Shown here: piece after piece, positions 8,362-14,703 of the stretch
Numbering within the stretch: the first letter of the stretch is position 1
Layout of the letters: each line of letters begins with the position of its first letter
Assembly: GCA_002454195.1 (NCBI GenBank)
Contig: DKIJ01000020.1
Location: 1-30,814 of the forward strand
Direction of reading: 5' to 3'
Source of the DNA: Flavobacterium sp. UBA6721
Lineage (GTDB): Bacteria; Bacteroidota; Bacteroidia; Flavobacteriales; Flavobacteriaceae
DNA: 30,814 nt
Position numbers and translations under genes: made by a program
Notes under the pieces: generated by a model
Seen by the model: the letters and a program-made list of their open reading frames with translations, nothing else
What the model was told of the DNA's origin: nothing
The model's database searches: none

Positions 8362-8604
8362 TTAATTATTTTTTTTGTCAATTTCTAGAATTCCAGAAAC
8401 ATAATCTTCTACAATTTTTTTTGCCTTTTCAAAGTCTACATCATTAACTTTCAACGTAACCGGGTTAAAACCTCCTGCTGTTAATGCCCAGGGTTCAATA
8501 CTAGACATATATTGATTAACAGCAAAGACTTCTATGTTTTCACTCTCTAATAAATTTTGAATATTTTTTGATTCAATTAAATCACCACTAAAGACATTTA
8601 TCAT
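8362..8604 (-). CDS. DUF2007 putative signal-transducing protein
   Basis: This 80-residue protein opens with MINVFSGDLIESKNIQNLLE and ends with a charged tail DKKNN. The layout matches the small DUF2007 (ferredoxin-like, PII-related) proteins. Their pattern is an initial beta strand, a helix of NLLESENI type, a loop and a final FEKAKKIVEDY helix. These are often described as putative signal transducers but have no firmly known ligand. It lies between the arsenosugar operon and the Crp/Fnr-like gene with clear gaps on both sides (115 and 91 bases), so it probably has its own promoter. It shares a 13-bp motif with the operon's upstream region. Confidence 0.75.
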   Translation of the reverse strand: MINVFSGDLIESKNIQNLLESENIEVFAVNQYMSSIEPWALTAGGFNPVTLKVNDVDFEKAKKIVEDYVSGILEIDKKNN

Positions 8605-8646
8605 ACTCTTACTTTTTCATAATTATAAAGCAAAGTTGCTATTAAA

Positions 8647-8678
8647 AATGTTTTGTAAATGTCTTCTACTTGACATTT
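8647..8678. promoter_or_regulatory. Shared 13-mer (copy 2) overlapping a 7-bp inverted repeat
   Basis: The second copy of AATGTTTTGTAAA (8647-8659) overlaps the inverted repeat AAATGTC (8657-8663) / GACATTT (8672-8678) with an 8-base spacer. The site sits between the Crp/Fnr-like stop and the DUF2007 start. It may be a dimeric regulator site or a weak terminator of the regulator gene; no T-run makes the latter convincing. Confidence 0.35.
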
Positions 8679-8695
8679 GAGTAAAAATTATTTTT

Positions 8696-9376
8696 TTAAT
8701 TGAATTTTGAAATATCTTCAATAATTAATTCTTTCCTGTTGTAGTGAATTAATCCCTCATGTTCCAGGTCGTTCAATAAAATAGTTGCGGTTTGTCTTGA
8801 GGTACAGATAATTTGAGCGATGTCTGTTTGAGTAAGGTAATTTTCGACCGTGTACTTATTTTCCGTTTTAACGCCCTCATTTTCAGCCCAATCCTTAAAA
8901 AATACGACTAGTCTAGTTCTGGCATCTTTAGAAATTAAATTAGAATAGCTGTTTTTAATACGTTTCATTTTTAAACCTACAAATTTGGTATATGAAAGTG
9001 CTAAACTTGGGTTCTGTAGCAATAAATTCTCAAAATCGGACATTAAAAAACTACAGATGCTTACTTCATTAGTAAGTGCTACTGCTTGTTCGTTAGAATT
9101 AGTATCGTTTGCTAAATCCAGCTCACCAAACAAATCTCCTCTTTGAATAATGTCTTTAATGGTTTCATTTCCATCTTCATCAATAGAAACAATCTTAATG
9201 TTTCCTGTTTTTAGGAAAAAAATTCTTGGAACTTCTGAGGAAGAAAAGTAAATAACTTCTCCTTTTTTGGCTTTCTTAAAACCAACAATTATGCAGAGTT
9301 GTTTAATTTGTGATGAATTTAAAGCACTAAATAGTTTGTGATCTCTTAAATACCAATATTTTAATTCGTCGTACAT
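8696..9376 (-). CDS. Crp/Fnr-family transcription regulator
   Basis: This 226-residue regulator has an N-terminal cyclic-nucleotide-binding beta barrel (about 15-125, with GDLFGELDLAND as the phosphate-binding-cassette-like turn) and a C-terminal winged helix. Its recognition helix lies in YLTQTDIAQIICTSRQTATILLNDLEHEG. The cassette lacks the RxA of true cAMP binders as far as I can see, so the ligand is unclear. There are no N-terminal FNR cysteines. It is transcribed in the same direction as the arsenosugar operon and lies 450 bases upstream of it. It could control that operon or the DUF2007 gene, but that is only proximity. No ArsR-type repressor is encoded nearby. Confidence 0.88.
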   Translation of the reverse strand: MYDELKYWYLRDHKLFSALNSSQIKQLCIIVGFKKAKKGEVIYFSSSEVPRIFFLKTGNIKIVSIDEDGNETIKDIIQRGDLFGELDLANDTNSNEQAVALTNEVSICSFLMSDFENLLLQNPSLALSYTKFVGLKMKRIKNSYSNLISKDARTRLVVFFKDWAENEGVKTENKYTVENYLTQTDIAQIICTSRQTATILLNDLEHEGLIHYNRKELIIEDISKFN

Positions 9377-9492
9377 GATAAGTTGGTTTAGGTTGGTTGT
9401 TACTTTGTTTTTGCTTAATTATTTTTGTTTGTGAGATTATTAAAATTTTAGGTTTATATCATAATAGTAATTTTTAAAACAACTAAATAACT

Positions 9493-10074
9493 TTAATTCA
9501 ATACAGCTAACTGAAATTCAACTTTCTTTTTAAGTTCTTCACTTGCGGGATAAATTCTCCTACTAATGTTTAGTCCGTTCCACAGGTTTAGTAAATAGTT
9601 TCCAATAAATTCTGAATTTAAATTTGGGTTCACCTTGTTATTTGCTTTTGCTAATTCTATTTGTTCAATAAAAATTTGTTCTAGTTGAATTAAATGCAAT
9701 TTTGCTTGATTTGTTAGTTCTTTGTCTATACAATCTAGTTCAACAATTGTATTTCCTGTAAAACATCCATTTATTGCTTTATTTGGAGTATCGCATGCCA
9801 ATTTCAAAAAAATTGATTTTATTAATTCTATTGGATTATCTGTTTCGTTTAATGCTTTTCTAAAATTATTTAAGGACTTGTTATCGTAAACTTTAATAAT
9901 TTCAAGAAATAAATCTTTTTTACTACCAAAAGTGTTATAAAAACTTCCTTTTTGAATTTGCATAACATTAATTAAATCTTCCAAACTAGTAGATTTATAA
10001 CCTTTTAATCGAAAAAGTTCAGATGCTTTTTCCATGGCTAATTCTTGGTCAAATATTTTATGCCTTCCTGCCAT
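9493..10074 (-). CDS. TetR/AcrR-family repressor
   Basis: This 193-residue regulator has an N-terminal helix-turn-helix at about residues 8-52 (AMEKASELFRLKGYKSTSLEDL, then QKGSFYNTFGSKKDLF, a textbook TetR recognition helix). A helical ligand-binding domain follows, with a GCFTGNTIVEL segment. The small molecule is not predictable. A perfect GTACAA-AA-TTGTAC dyad lies 20 bases before the start codon, which points to autoregulation. Upstream genes in the same direction (an OsmC protein and a truncated SDR) are its likely targets or former targets. It starts at an ATG at 10074; the downstream gap to the Crp/Fnr-like gene is 116 bases. Confidence 0.9.
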   Translation of the reverse strand: MAGRHKIFDQELAMEKASELFRLKGYKSTSLEDLINVMQIQKGSFYNTFGSKKDLFLEIIKVYDNKSLNNFRKALNETDNPIELIKSIFLKLACDTPNKAINGCFTGNTIVELDCIDKELTNQAKLHLIQLEQIFIEQIELAKANNKVNPNLNSEFIGNYLLNLWNGLNISRRIYPASEELKKKVEFQLAVLN

Positions 10075-10093
10075 AATCTTTTTTTTTGTTAAA

Positions 10094-10107
10094 GTACAAA
10101 ATTGTAC
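10094..10107. promoter_or_regulatory. Candidate TetR operator
   Basis: GTACAA (10094-10099), AA, TTGTAC (10102-10107) form a perfect dyad starting 20 bases upstream of the TetR-family start codon. The size and position are typical of a TetR autorepression site. Function is inferred. Confidence 0.55.
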
Positions 10108-10177
10108 CGATTAGTCAAAAATAGAAAATATTTTAATACTTGCTACTATTTTTGATAATATTATGAACATACAAATC

Positions 10178-10360
10178 TTAAAAAAAATAAATGTCTCTGA
10201 TTTTATTACTTACTTGTCTTTTCAATGTTTTACAAAACTGAACTAACTGTAGTGATTTTTGCTTACTATTTTCGAACTTTAAAATGGAATGAACTGTTGC
10301 TTTTCCAATGCCTTTTGTACCACTGGTAATTAAGACTTTATAGTTTTGTAGTGTAAACAT
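10178..10360 (-). pseudogene. Truncated short-chain dehydrogenase (SDR) remnant
   Basis: The first residues, FTLQNYKVLITSGTKGIGKATV, are the NAD(P)-binding start of an SDR (the TGxxxGIG-type turn, here TSGTKGIG). After about residue 24 the sequence loses SDR character and the frame closes at 60 residues. Complete SDRs have about 240-260. The remainder was therefore deleted and the tail is out-of-context sequence. The start is 11 bases after the OsmC gene, implying a former two-gene operon under the TetR regulator. It is most probably non-functional. A very short real gene is unlikely because the catalytic Tyr-x3-Lys is absent. Confidence 0.65.
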
Positions 10361-10371
10361 TTTCTATGATT

Positions 10372-10764
10372 TTATTTTATTGAATTATCTATTTGATTTA
10401 CTTTAGATAATAGTTGATGAACTGGACATTTCTTAGCAATAATAAGTAGACGTTTTTTTTGATCCTCAGAAATGTTTCCTTTTACTTCAATGGTTGTTTT
10501 GATCTCCTGAGTATTACCTTGCTCTAGTAAGGTCAGCGAAATATTTAAAGTAAAAATTTCCCAACCTTTTCTATCCGCATACATTTTCAACGTAGCAGTT
10601 GTGCATGTCGCTAAGGCCGCTAGTATCAGTTCAAAAGGATTAAAACCTTGGTCTTGACCACCATCAGTAGTAGGTTCATCGCTAATAATTTGATGATTAC
10701 CATTGCTTATTTCAGTAGTATAATTGCTACCTTGAAATACCGATTTTATGTTTGTAGTTTCCAC
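10372..10764 (-). CDS. OsmC/Ohr-family peroxide-reducing protein
   Basis: This 130-residue OsmC-family protein carries the two redox cysteines: one in LAALATCTTATLKMYADRKGW near residue 53 and one in IIAKKCPVHQLLSK near 113. The stretch DGGQDQGFNPFELILAAL is the usual dimer-interface block. Family members reduce organic or inorganic hydroperoxides, though this OsmC-like subgroup is less studied than Ohr. The start appears to be GTG at 10764 because no ATG lies upstream in frame and the N-terminus fits the family. It shares a transcript direction with the SDR fragment and the TetR gene, so peroxide or electrophile response is a reasonable theme. Confidence 0.85.
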   Translation of the reverse strand: METTNIKSVFQGSNYTTEISNGNHQIISDEPTTDGGQDQGFNPFELILAALATCTTATLKMYADRKGWEIFTLNISLTLLEQGNTQEIKTTIEVKGNISEDQKKRLLIIAKKCPVHQLLSKVNQIDNSIK

Positions 10765-10959
10765 TTTTAATTTTTTTTTGAAATTTGTTTCTTAGGAAAA
10801 TTCTAGAATTTAATTAAGATTTTCTATTTGATTATTTGTTACTTATTGGTTATTTGAAAACCTTCCAAAATAGCAAAACCTTTAAGTTGTTTTATGATAT
10901 TAACTCATTATTTTAGTAAGATATAATTGTTTCTTTCTTACTCTTTCATATACGTTAAT

Positions 10960-11094
10960 TTATCTAACAGCAACAAAAGGACTTTCAATATCAAAATAGA
11001 ATTCACTATCTGAAAAATAATCTTGATTTGAATTCAACATGTTTTTGTTCAATCTTTTATTAAAAAAGCAAATAATTTTTATTAGTGTTTTCAT
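10960..11094 (-). CDS. Small 44-residue ORF, unknown
   Basis: This short frame starts MKTLIKIICFFNKRLNKNM and ends IESPFVAVR; the C-terminal half is acidic and aromatic (QDYFSDSEFYFDIE). I do not recognise it. It fills part of the 389-base interval between the OsmC gene and the propeller remnant; the rest (10765-10959) shows no gene, hairpin or consensus promoter that I can support. It could be a real small peptide, the terminal fragment of a deleted gene, or chance. The upstream hairpin at 11109-11145 ends 15 bases before its start codon. Confidence 0.3.
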   Translation of the reverse strand: MKTLIKIICFFNKRLNKNMLNSNQDYFSDSEFYFDIESPFVAVR

Positions 11095-11108
11095 ATCTAT
11101 TTAATTTT

Positions 11109-11145
11109 AAAAGCCATTAAATTTTTATAGTATTCAATGGCTTTT
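11109..11145 (-). terminator. Terminator-like hairpin after the propeller remnant
   Basis: AAAAGCCATT (11109-11118) pairs perfectly with AATGGCTTTT (11136-11145) around a 17-base loop. On the minus strand the 3' arm ends in a T-run (GGCTTTT). It lies just downstream of the SMP-30-like fragment's stop. Confidence 0.6.
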
Positions 11146-11153
11146 AGATTAGT

Positions 11154-11510
11154 TTATTTAAACAATTCGTTTAATGGAACGCTCACTACTTTGAAAGGCA
11201 ATACTGGAGGTGTATTTAATTTTCCGTCTTTATCATTAATAATATGGTTCAATTGACTATTTACAGTATATAGTCGACCATTTCGTATTGAAGAAGCTGT
11301 TGGTCTGTCATAAACCGATTGGAATTTGTCATGAATAGTCAAGGTAGCTAATGAATAGTCTTTATTGAATTTGGCTGAAAAAATAGCACCAGCTTGAGAA
11401 TATACATTCACCATTAAAAGCTGTCCGTTATGAAAAAACATTCCATCTGAACCAGAAAATGATTTGGTTGCATCATCCTCTTTCAATTGAATGGACTTCT
11501 TTTTATAATT
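11154..11510 (-). pseudogene. C-terminal fragment of an SMP-30/gluconolactonase-like beta-propeller protein
   Basis: The frame holds about 118 codons (open from 11510; first usable start is a TTG at 11486). Its content is propeller-like: GSDGMFFHNGQLLMVN, a VYDRPTASSIRNGRLYTVNSQL block and VVSVPLNELFK at the end. This resembles the last blades of SMP-30/strictosidine-synthase-like secreted proteins, which normally exceed 280 residues. No ATG, signal peptide or earlier blades are present, so the 5' part has been lost. It sits 35 bases after the CMD-family gene. I read it as a degraded gene; a truncated expressed protein cannot be excluded. Confidence 0.6.
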
Positions 11511-11545
11511 TTAAAGTTTGTGATTAATTGTGTGTTTGTTAGTAA

Positions 11546-12094
11546 TTAAATTTGTTCCGCTAAAGGCCAGTCAATTTCCAAGCCTGTTATGTTGTGCAGA
11601 TAGTTACTGATGGTTTTGTCACCTATAATTATTACGGTATCTATCAAGTTTCCTTCAGAATATCCTGCATTTAAGAAAGTTTCTTTAGCATCAATAGATA
11701 CTTTACCTCTGTTTTCGACAACTGCTGTTGTAAATTGTACTAACGCATCTAATTTTGCGTCAAATGATGCTGAACCTTTTCTGATTTCAAGGATTTGCTC
11801 TTCCGTTAGGCCACTGAATTTTCCAAAAACGGAGTGAGCCGATTGGCAATAACGACAACCATTAATTTCACTGGTTACTAAATTGATGATTTCTCTTTGT
11901 TTACCATTTAATGTGCTTTTACGGTTTTGTAAGGCCAAGTAGTCGCCAAGTGCTGTTTCGCTTTTTGCATAGTAGGCATAAAGGTTTGGAACAAATCCAA
12001 TCATTTTGTGTAAACTATCAAAAATTTGTTGATTGTTTGAAGAAACTTCTTCACGTGTTGGAACTGTAAAAGTTCTGTTTGCTGTTGTATTCAT
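11546..12094 (-). CDS. Carboxymuconolactone decarboxylase-family (AhpD-like) protein
   Basis: This 182-residue CMD/AhpD-fold protein has the redox motif CRYCQSAH (Cys-x2-Cys with the following His) inside NLVTSEINGCRYCQSAHS, and a second helix block LDALVQFTTAVVENRG typical of the peroxidase-related subfamily. Such proteins act as disulfide reductases for peroxidases or as alkylhydroperoxidase partners. It is downstream of, and co-oriented with, a Crp/Fnr-like regulator (134-base gap). In many Bacteroidota a CMD protein and a Crp-like regulator are paired this way, so control by that regulator is plausible. It differs from the smaller arsenic-cluster peroxidase. Confidence 0.88.
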   Translation of the reverse strand: MNTTANRTFTVPTREEVSSNNQQIFDSLHKMIGFVPNLYAYYAKSETALGDYLALQNRKSTLNGKQREIINLVTSEINGCRYCQSAHSVFGKFSGLTEEQILEIRKGSASFDAKLDALVQFTTAVVENRGKVSIDAKETFLNAGYSEGNLIDTVIIIGDKTISNYLHNITGLEIDWPLAEQI

Positions 12095-12228
12095 AATACT
12101 TTTTTATTTAAAGTTGTTTGTCATTATTGACATTACAAAGATGCGACAGCAAGCAAGCGTTTTCCAATCAACTAGATTAGGAAAGAACAGGAAACTGGAT
12201 GAATAAAAGAAGTGAAACTAGATTAACT

Positions 12229-12813
12229 TTATTTATGAACTCTAGTGTTTCTAAGCTTAGACATGTATTGGGTTGTCATACCAAGAAAAGATGCCAATGC
12301 ATATTGAGGAACGCGATTGGCGATTTTAGGATAATTTTGTTCAAATTCAGTAAAGCGCTCTTCGGCAGTTTTGGTGAGATTACTAATGAGTCGTTTTTGT
12401 ATTCCTGCGAAGGATCTTTCAGCCATAATTCTGAAAAACGTTTCAAATTTATGATTGCTTGCTTTTAACTTTTGTTCGCTTTCATAATCTATCTGTAGTA
12501 CGATACTATCTTCAAGTGCAATCACAAACATTGAGGCTGGTTGTTGATAAATAAAACTACTATAATCGGATATCCACCAGTCTTCGACAACAAACTGAAT
12601 GGTGTGCTCTTCTCCTTCATCGGCTACAACATAAGCTCTAAATGCACCTTGAATTACATAGTTTCGGTATTTTGCAACAAAATCAGGTTGGATAATAAAT
12701 TGTCTTTTTTTTACTTTAGTAATTTTAAAACAAGAAACAAACTCCTGAATTTCGTCTTCATTTAAAGAAACTCTCTTTGATATATGATCAATTAGGGCTT
12801 GATGATGTTCCAT
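12229..12813 (-). CDS. Crp/Fnr-family regulator (short Bacteroidota type)
   Basis: This 194-residue regulator has a cNMP-binding-like barrel: KKRQFIIQPDFVAKYRNYVIQGAFRAYVV, then EHTIQFVVEDWWISDYSSF, where the WW-I-DY pattern is common in Bacteroidota Crp-like proteins. A C-terminal helix-turn-helix follows (VPQYALASFLGMTTQYMSKLRN). The RxA cAMP signature and FNR cysteines are absent. Proteins of this type typically sit beside and control small detoxification genes. The neighbour downstream is the CMD-family gene. It is clearly different in sequence from the regulator at 8696-9376. Confidence 0.88.
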   Translation of the reverse strand: MEHHQALIDHISKRVSLNEDEIQEFVSCFKITKVKKRQFIIQPDFVAKYRNYVIQGAFRAYVVADEGEEHTIQFVVEDWWISDYSSFIYQQPASMFVIALEDSIVLQIDYESEQKLKASNHKFETFFRIMAERSFAGIQKRLISNLTKTAEERFTEFEQNYPKIANRVPQYALASFLGMTTQYMSKLRNTRVHK

Positions 12814-12923
12814 AATTTTTTTTTAAGTAATTGTTGTTCGCTAAAATAAATTTTAGGTTTAAAAAAGTCAAATTTAGGAAAACTAAATTTGACTACCAAT
12901 TGATTAAATATTATAGCGTTGTA

Positions 12924-14180
12924 TCACATTTGTTTTCTAGTTTCAGAACTGTAAATAGACTGAGATAATTTCTTAAATTTTTCTCTCAAAATCATCATAT
13001 CATCACTTACTTTTTTATCCAAAACCTTTGCATAATGTTGAGTTGTTCTTAAATTTTTATGCCCAAGCATTTTGCTTACGCTTTCAATAGGAACGCCATT
13101 GGTAAGTGTTACTGTAGTTGCAAAAGTATGTCGAGCAATGTGAAATGTTAGTTCTTTTTCGATTTCACAAACACCGGCAATTTCTTTGAGGTAAGCATTC
13201 ATCTTTTGGTTGGATAGAATAGGTAGAAGTTTGTCTTCATTCAAACATTGTGGATGATTTTCGTATTTATCGATTATCATTTGCGTAACTGGAAGGATAG
13301 GAATTTTGGAAGCGCTTTCAGTTTTTTGTCTGTGAGTAAATATCCATTTTTCGCCATCTATACCATAGCTCATATGAGACTTTGTTAAGTTTTTGACATC
13401 AATATATGCTAAACCTGTAAAGCAGCTAAAAAGAAAAATATCGCGAACTAATGAAAGTCTTTCTGTTTTGAAATCTTTTTCGATTATATTTTGAATTTCA
13501 GCTTCAGTTAAATAAACTCGTTCTACTTCTTTGACTTTTGATTTGTAGTTTGCAAATGGGTTTTTATCTAGCCAGTCATTGGCCAAACAAAGTTTGATTA
13601 TTTTATTGAAGTTTTTTAGGTATTTGACAGCTGTATTATTAGCACAGTTTCTAACGCTTCGTAACCAAAACTCGTAATCGGTTATAAAAGCATGATCAAT
13701 CTTTGTAATATCTATATCGGAAATATTGTATTTCCATTGCATGAATTCAATAGTATGCTTGAGTGAAGTAGTGTAGCGTTCTAATGTTCCTGGAGCATAT
13801 TCTTTCCCCACCAGTTCTTTAATTTTGTTATTGTGGTCTTCGAAAATGGGAACAAGCATTCTTTTACGCTCTTCGTTACCAAACAGCTTATTTTTAAAGT
13901 TTTCAATTGATAAAACTTCGTTTCGGTGGAGTAGTTCCATTTGAGCATCTAAAACCTTCGACTTCATTAAATCAAGATAGCTGTTGATTGAACGAGCTTC
14001 TTCTGTTGCACCTTTCATTTTAGAGAGTTCATTTGACCATCTGGTTTTTTCTACAAACTTTTTGGTACTGAATTCCAGTCGTTTTCCATCAACTGTTAGT
14101 CTAACATAAATTGGAAGTAATCCGTTTGCGTTGGCTTTTGTGCTCTTTGCATAAAAGTGAAGTGTGATTTTTGTTTTCAT
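12924..14180 (-). CDS. Tyrosine recombinase (CTnDOT-like integrase)
   Basis: This protein of about 418 residues has an N-terminal arm-binding domain (KITLHFYAKSTKANANGLLP), a SAM-like core-binding domain in the middle and a C-terminal catalytic domain. Visible active-site residues are the H-x2-R box in LTFHIARHTFAT, the later His in MLGHKNLRTTQHYAKV and the nucleophilic Tyr of QHYAKV. The position of the first catalytic arginine reads TGLAYIDV, i.e. Ala, as in IntDOT-type enzymes that lack Arg I. Such proteins move conjugative transposons and islands in Bacteroidota. I chose the ATG at 14180 rather than the TTG at 14192. Its upstream region has phased TTGAAC repeats, and it lies about 260 bases beyond the 3' end of tRNA-Ser, a classic integration target. 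Confidence 0.9.
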   Translation of the reverse strand: MKTKITLHFYAKSTKANANGLLPIYVRLTVDGKRLEFSTKKFVEKTRWSNELSKMKGATEEARSINSYLDLMKSKVLDAQMELLHRNEVLSIENFKNKLFGNEERKRMLVPIFEDHNNKIKELVGKEYAPGTLERYTTSLKHTIEFMQWKYNISDIDITKIDHAFITDYEFWLRSVRNCANNTAVKYLKNFNKIIKLCLANDWLDKNPFANYKSKVKEVERVYLTEAEIQNIIEKDFKTERLSLVRDIFLFSCFTGLAYIDVKNLTKSHMSYGIDGEKWIFTHRQKTESASKIPILPVTQMIIDKYENHPQCLNEDKLLPILSNQKMNAYLKEIAGVCEIEKELTFHIARHTFATTVTLTNGVPIESVSKMLGHKNLRTTQHYAKVLDKKVSDDMMILREKFKKLSQSIYSSETRKQM

Positions 14181-14246
14181 TGTGGTGACCAATTAATTAT
14201 TATTCAAGTTAAATTTCAATATTAAAACAAACAAGATGTTTATTGA

Positions 14247-14276
14247 TTGAACTTGTTGTTGAACAAGTCTTTGAAC
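14247..14276. repeat. Three TTGAAC hexamers at exact 12-bp spacing
   Basis: TTGAAC occurs at 14247-14252, 14259-14264 and 14271-14276, one helical turn and a bit apart, and the first two units embed the inverted pair ACTTGTT / AACAAGT. It lies in the recombinase's upstream region. It could be an integrase arm site or operator; the role is inferred. Confidence 0.45.
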
Positions 14277-14305
14277 CTAATGTTTGTTAAGGTTGAGGTA
14301 ATTTA

Positions 14306-14341
14306 TCGAGACCCTAATTTGTCATTTTTTTAGGGTCTCGA
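14306..14341. other. Perfect 12-bp inverted repeat upstream of the recombinase
   Basis: TCGAGACCCTAA (14306-14317) and TTAGGGTCTCGA (14330-14341) are perfect complements around a 12-base loop. It may be a bidirectional terminator or a recombination site. The 14193-14396 interval holds no gene beyond this and the TTGAAC repeats. Confidence 0.55.
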
Positions 14342-14396
14342 TTTTATCTCGATTGTAATAAGATTGAATGAATAATTTGGTATGTCTGGAAAAGCA

Positions 14397-14430
14397 AAAA
14401 CCCCGTAAATCATAAGATTTACAGGGTTTT
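14397..14430 (-). terminator. Terminator of tRNA-Ser
   Basis: Arms AAAACCCCGTAAATC and GATTTACAGGGTTTT pair at 14 of 15 positions around an ATAA loop. On the minus strand it follows the tRNA by 24 bases and ends in a T-rich tract. Confidence 0.75.
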
Positions 14431-14453
14431 GATACCATTTAGGATTTTTTAAG

Positions 14454-14538
14454 CGGAGAAAGAGGGATTCGAACCCCCGGACCTGTTACAGTCAACAGTT
14501 TTCAAGACTGCCGCATTCGACCGCTCTGCCATTTCTCC
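14454..14538 (-). tRNA. tRNA-Ser (UGA)
   Basis: Read on the minus strand, the acceptor arms GGAGAAA and TTTCTCC pair and the D-arm region has TGGCAGAGCGGTCGAA. The anticodon loop CTTGAAA gives the anticodon TGA, an extended variable arm follows, and the T-arm is GGGGGTTCGAATCCC. The long variable arm and the anticodon identify a class II serine tRNA. The discriminator base is G and CCA is not encoded. The length is 85 bases. A TATATTTG promoter box lies about 33 bases upstream and a strong hairpin terminator follows. It flanks the recombinase-containing accessory region on one side and glpD on the other. Confidence 0.95.
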
Positions 14539-14570
14539 AATAAGGCACAATCGTTTTGCGATTGCGAGTG

Positions 14571-14578
14571 CAAATATA
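14571..14578 (-). promoter_or_regulatory. Bacteroidota -7 box of tRNA-Ser promoter
   Basis: Minus strand TATATTTG matches TAnnTTTG exactly. A small hairpin (CAATCG/CGATTG) lies between it and the mature tRNA. I see no perfect -33 TTG at the usual spacing. Confidence 0.55.
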
Positions 14579-14703
14579 GAATGTTTTTCCCGATAAAAAA
14601 ACATTTTAGAGAAACTAAAAAGAAAAAAAATTAACTAAAAAAACAAAAAGCCGAACACCAAAACACAAACAACTGAATGTAAAATATTTACAGATTTGAA
14701 ATA

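Noticed and set aside
14539..14703. A second tRNA or small RNA in the tRNA-glpD gap
   Set aside because: It contains only the tRNA promoter, small hairpins and A-rich sequence; no second cloverleaf can be drawn.
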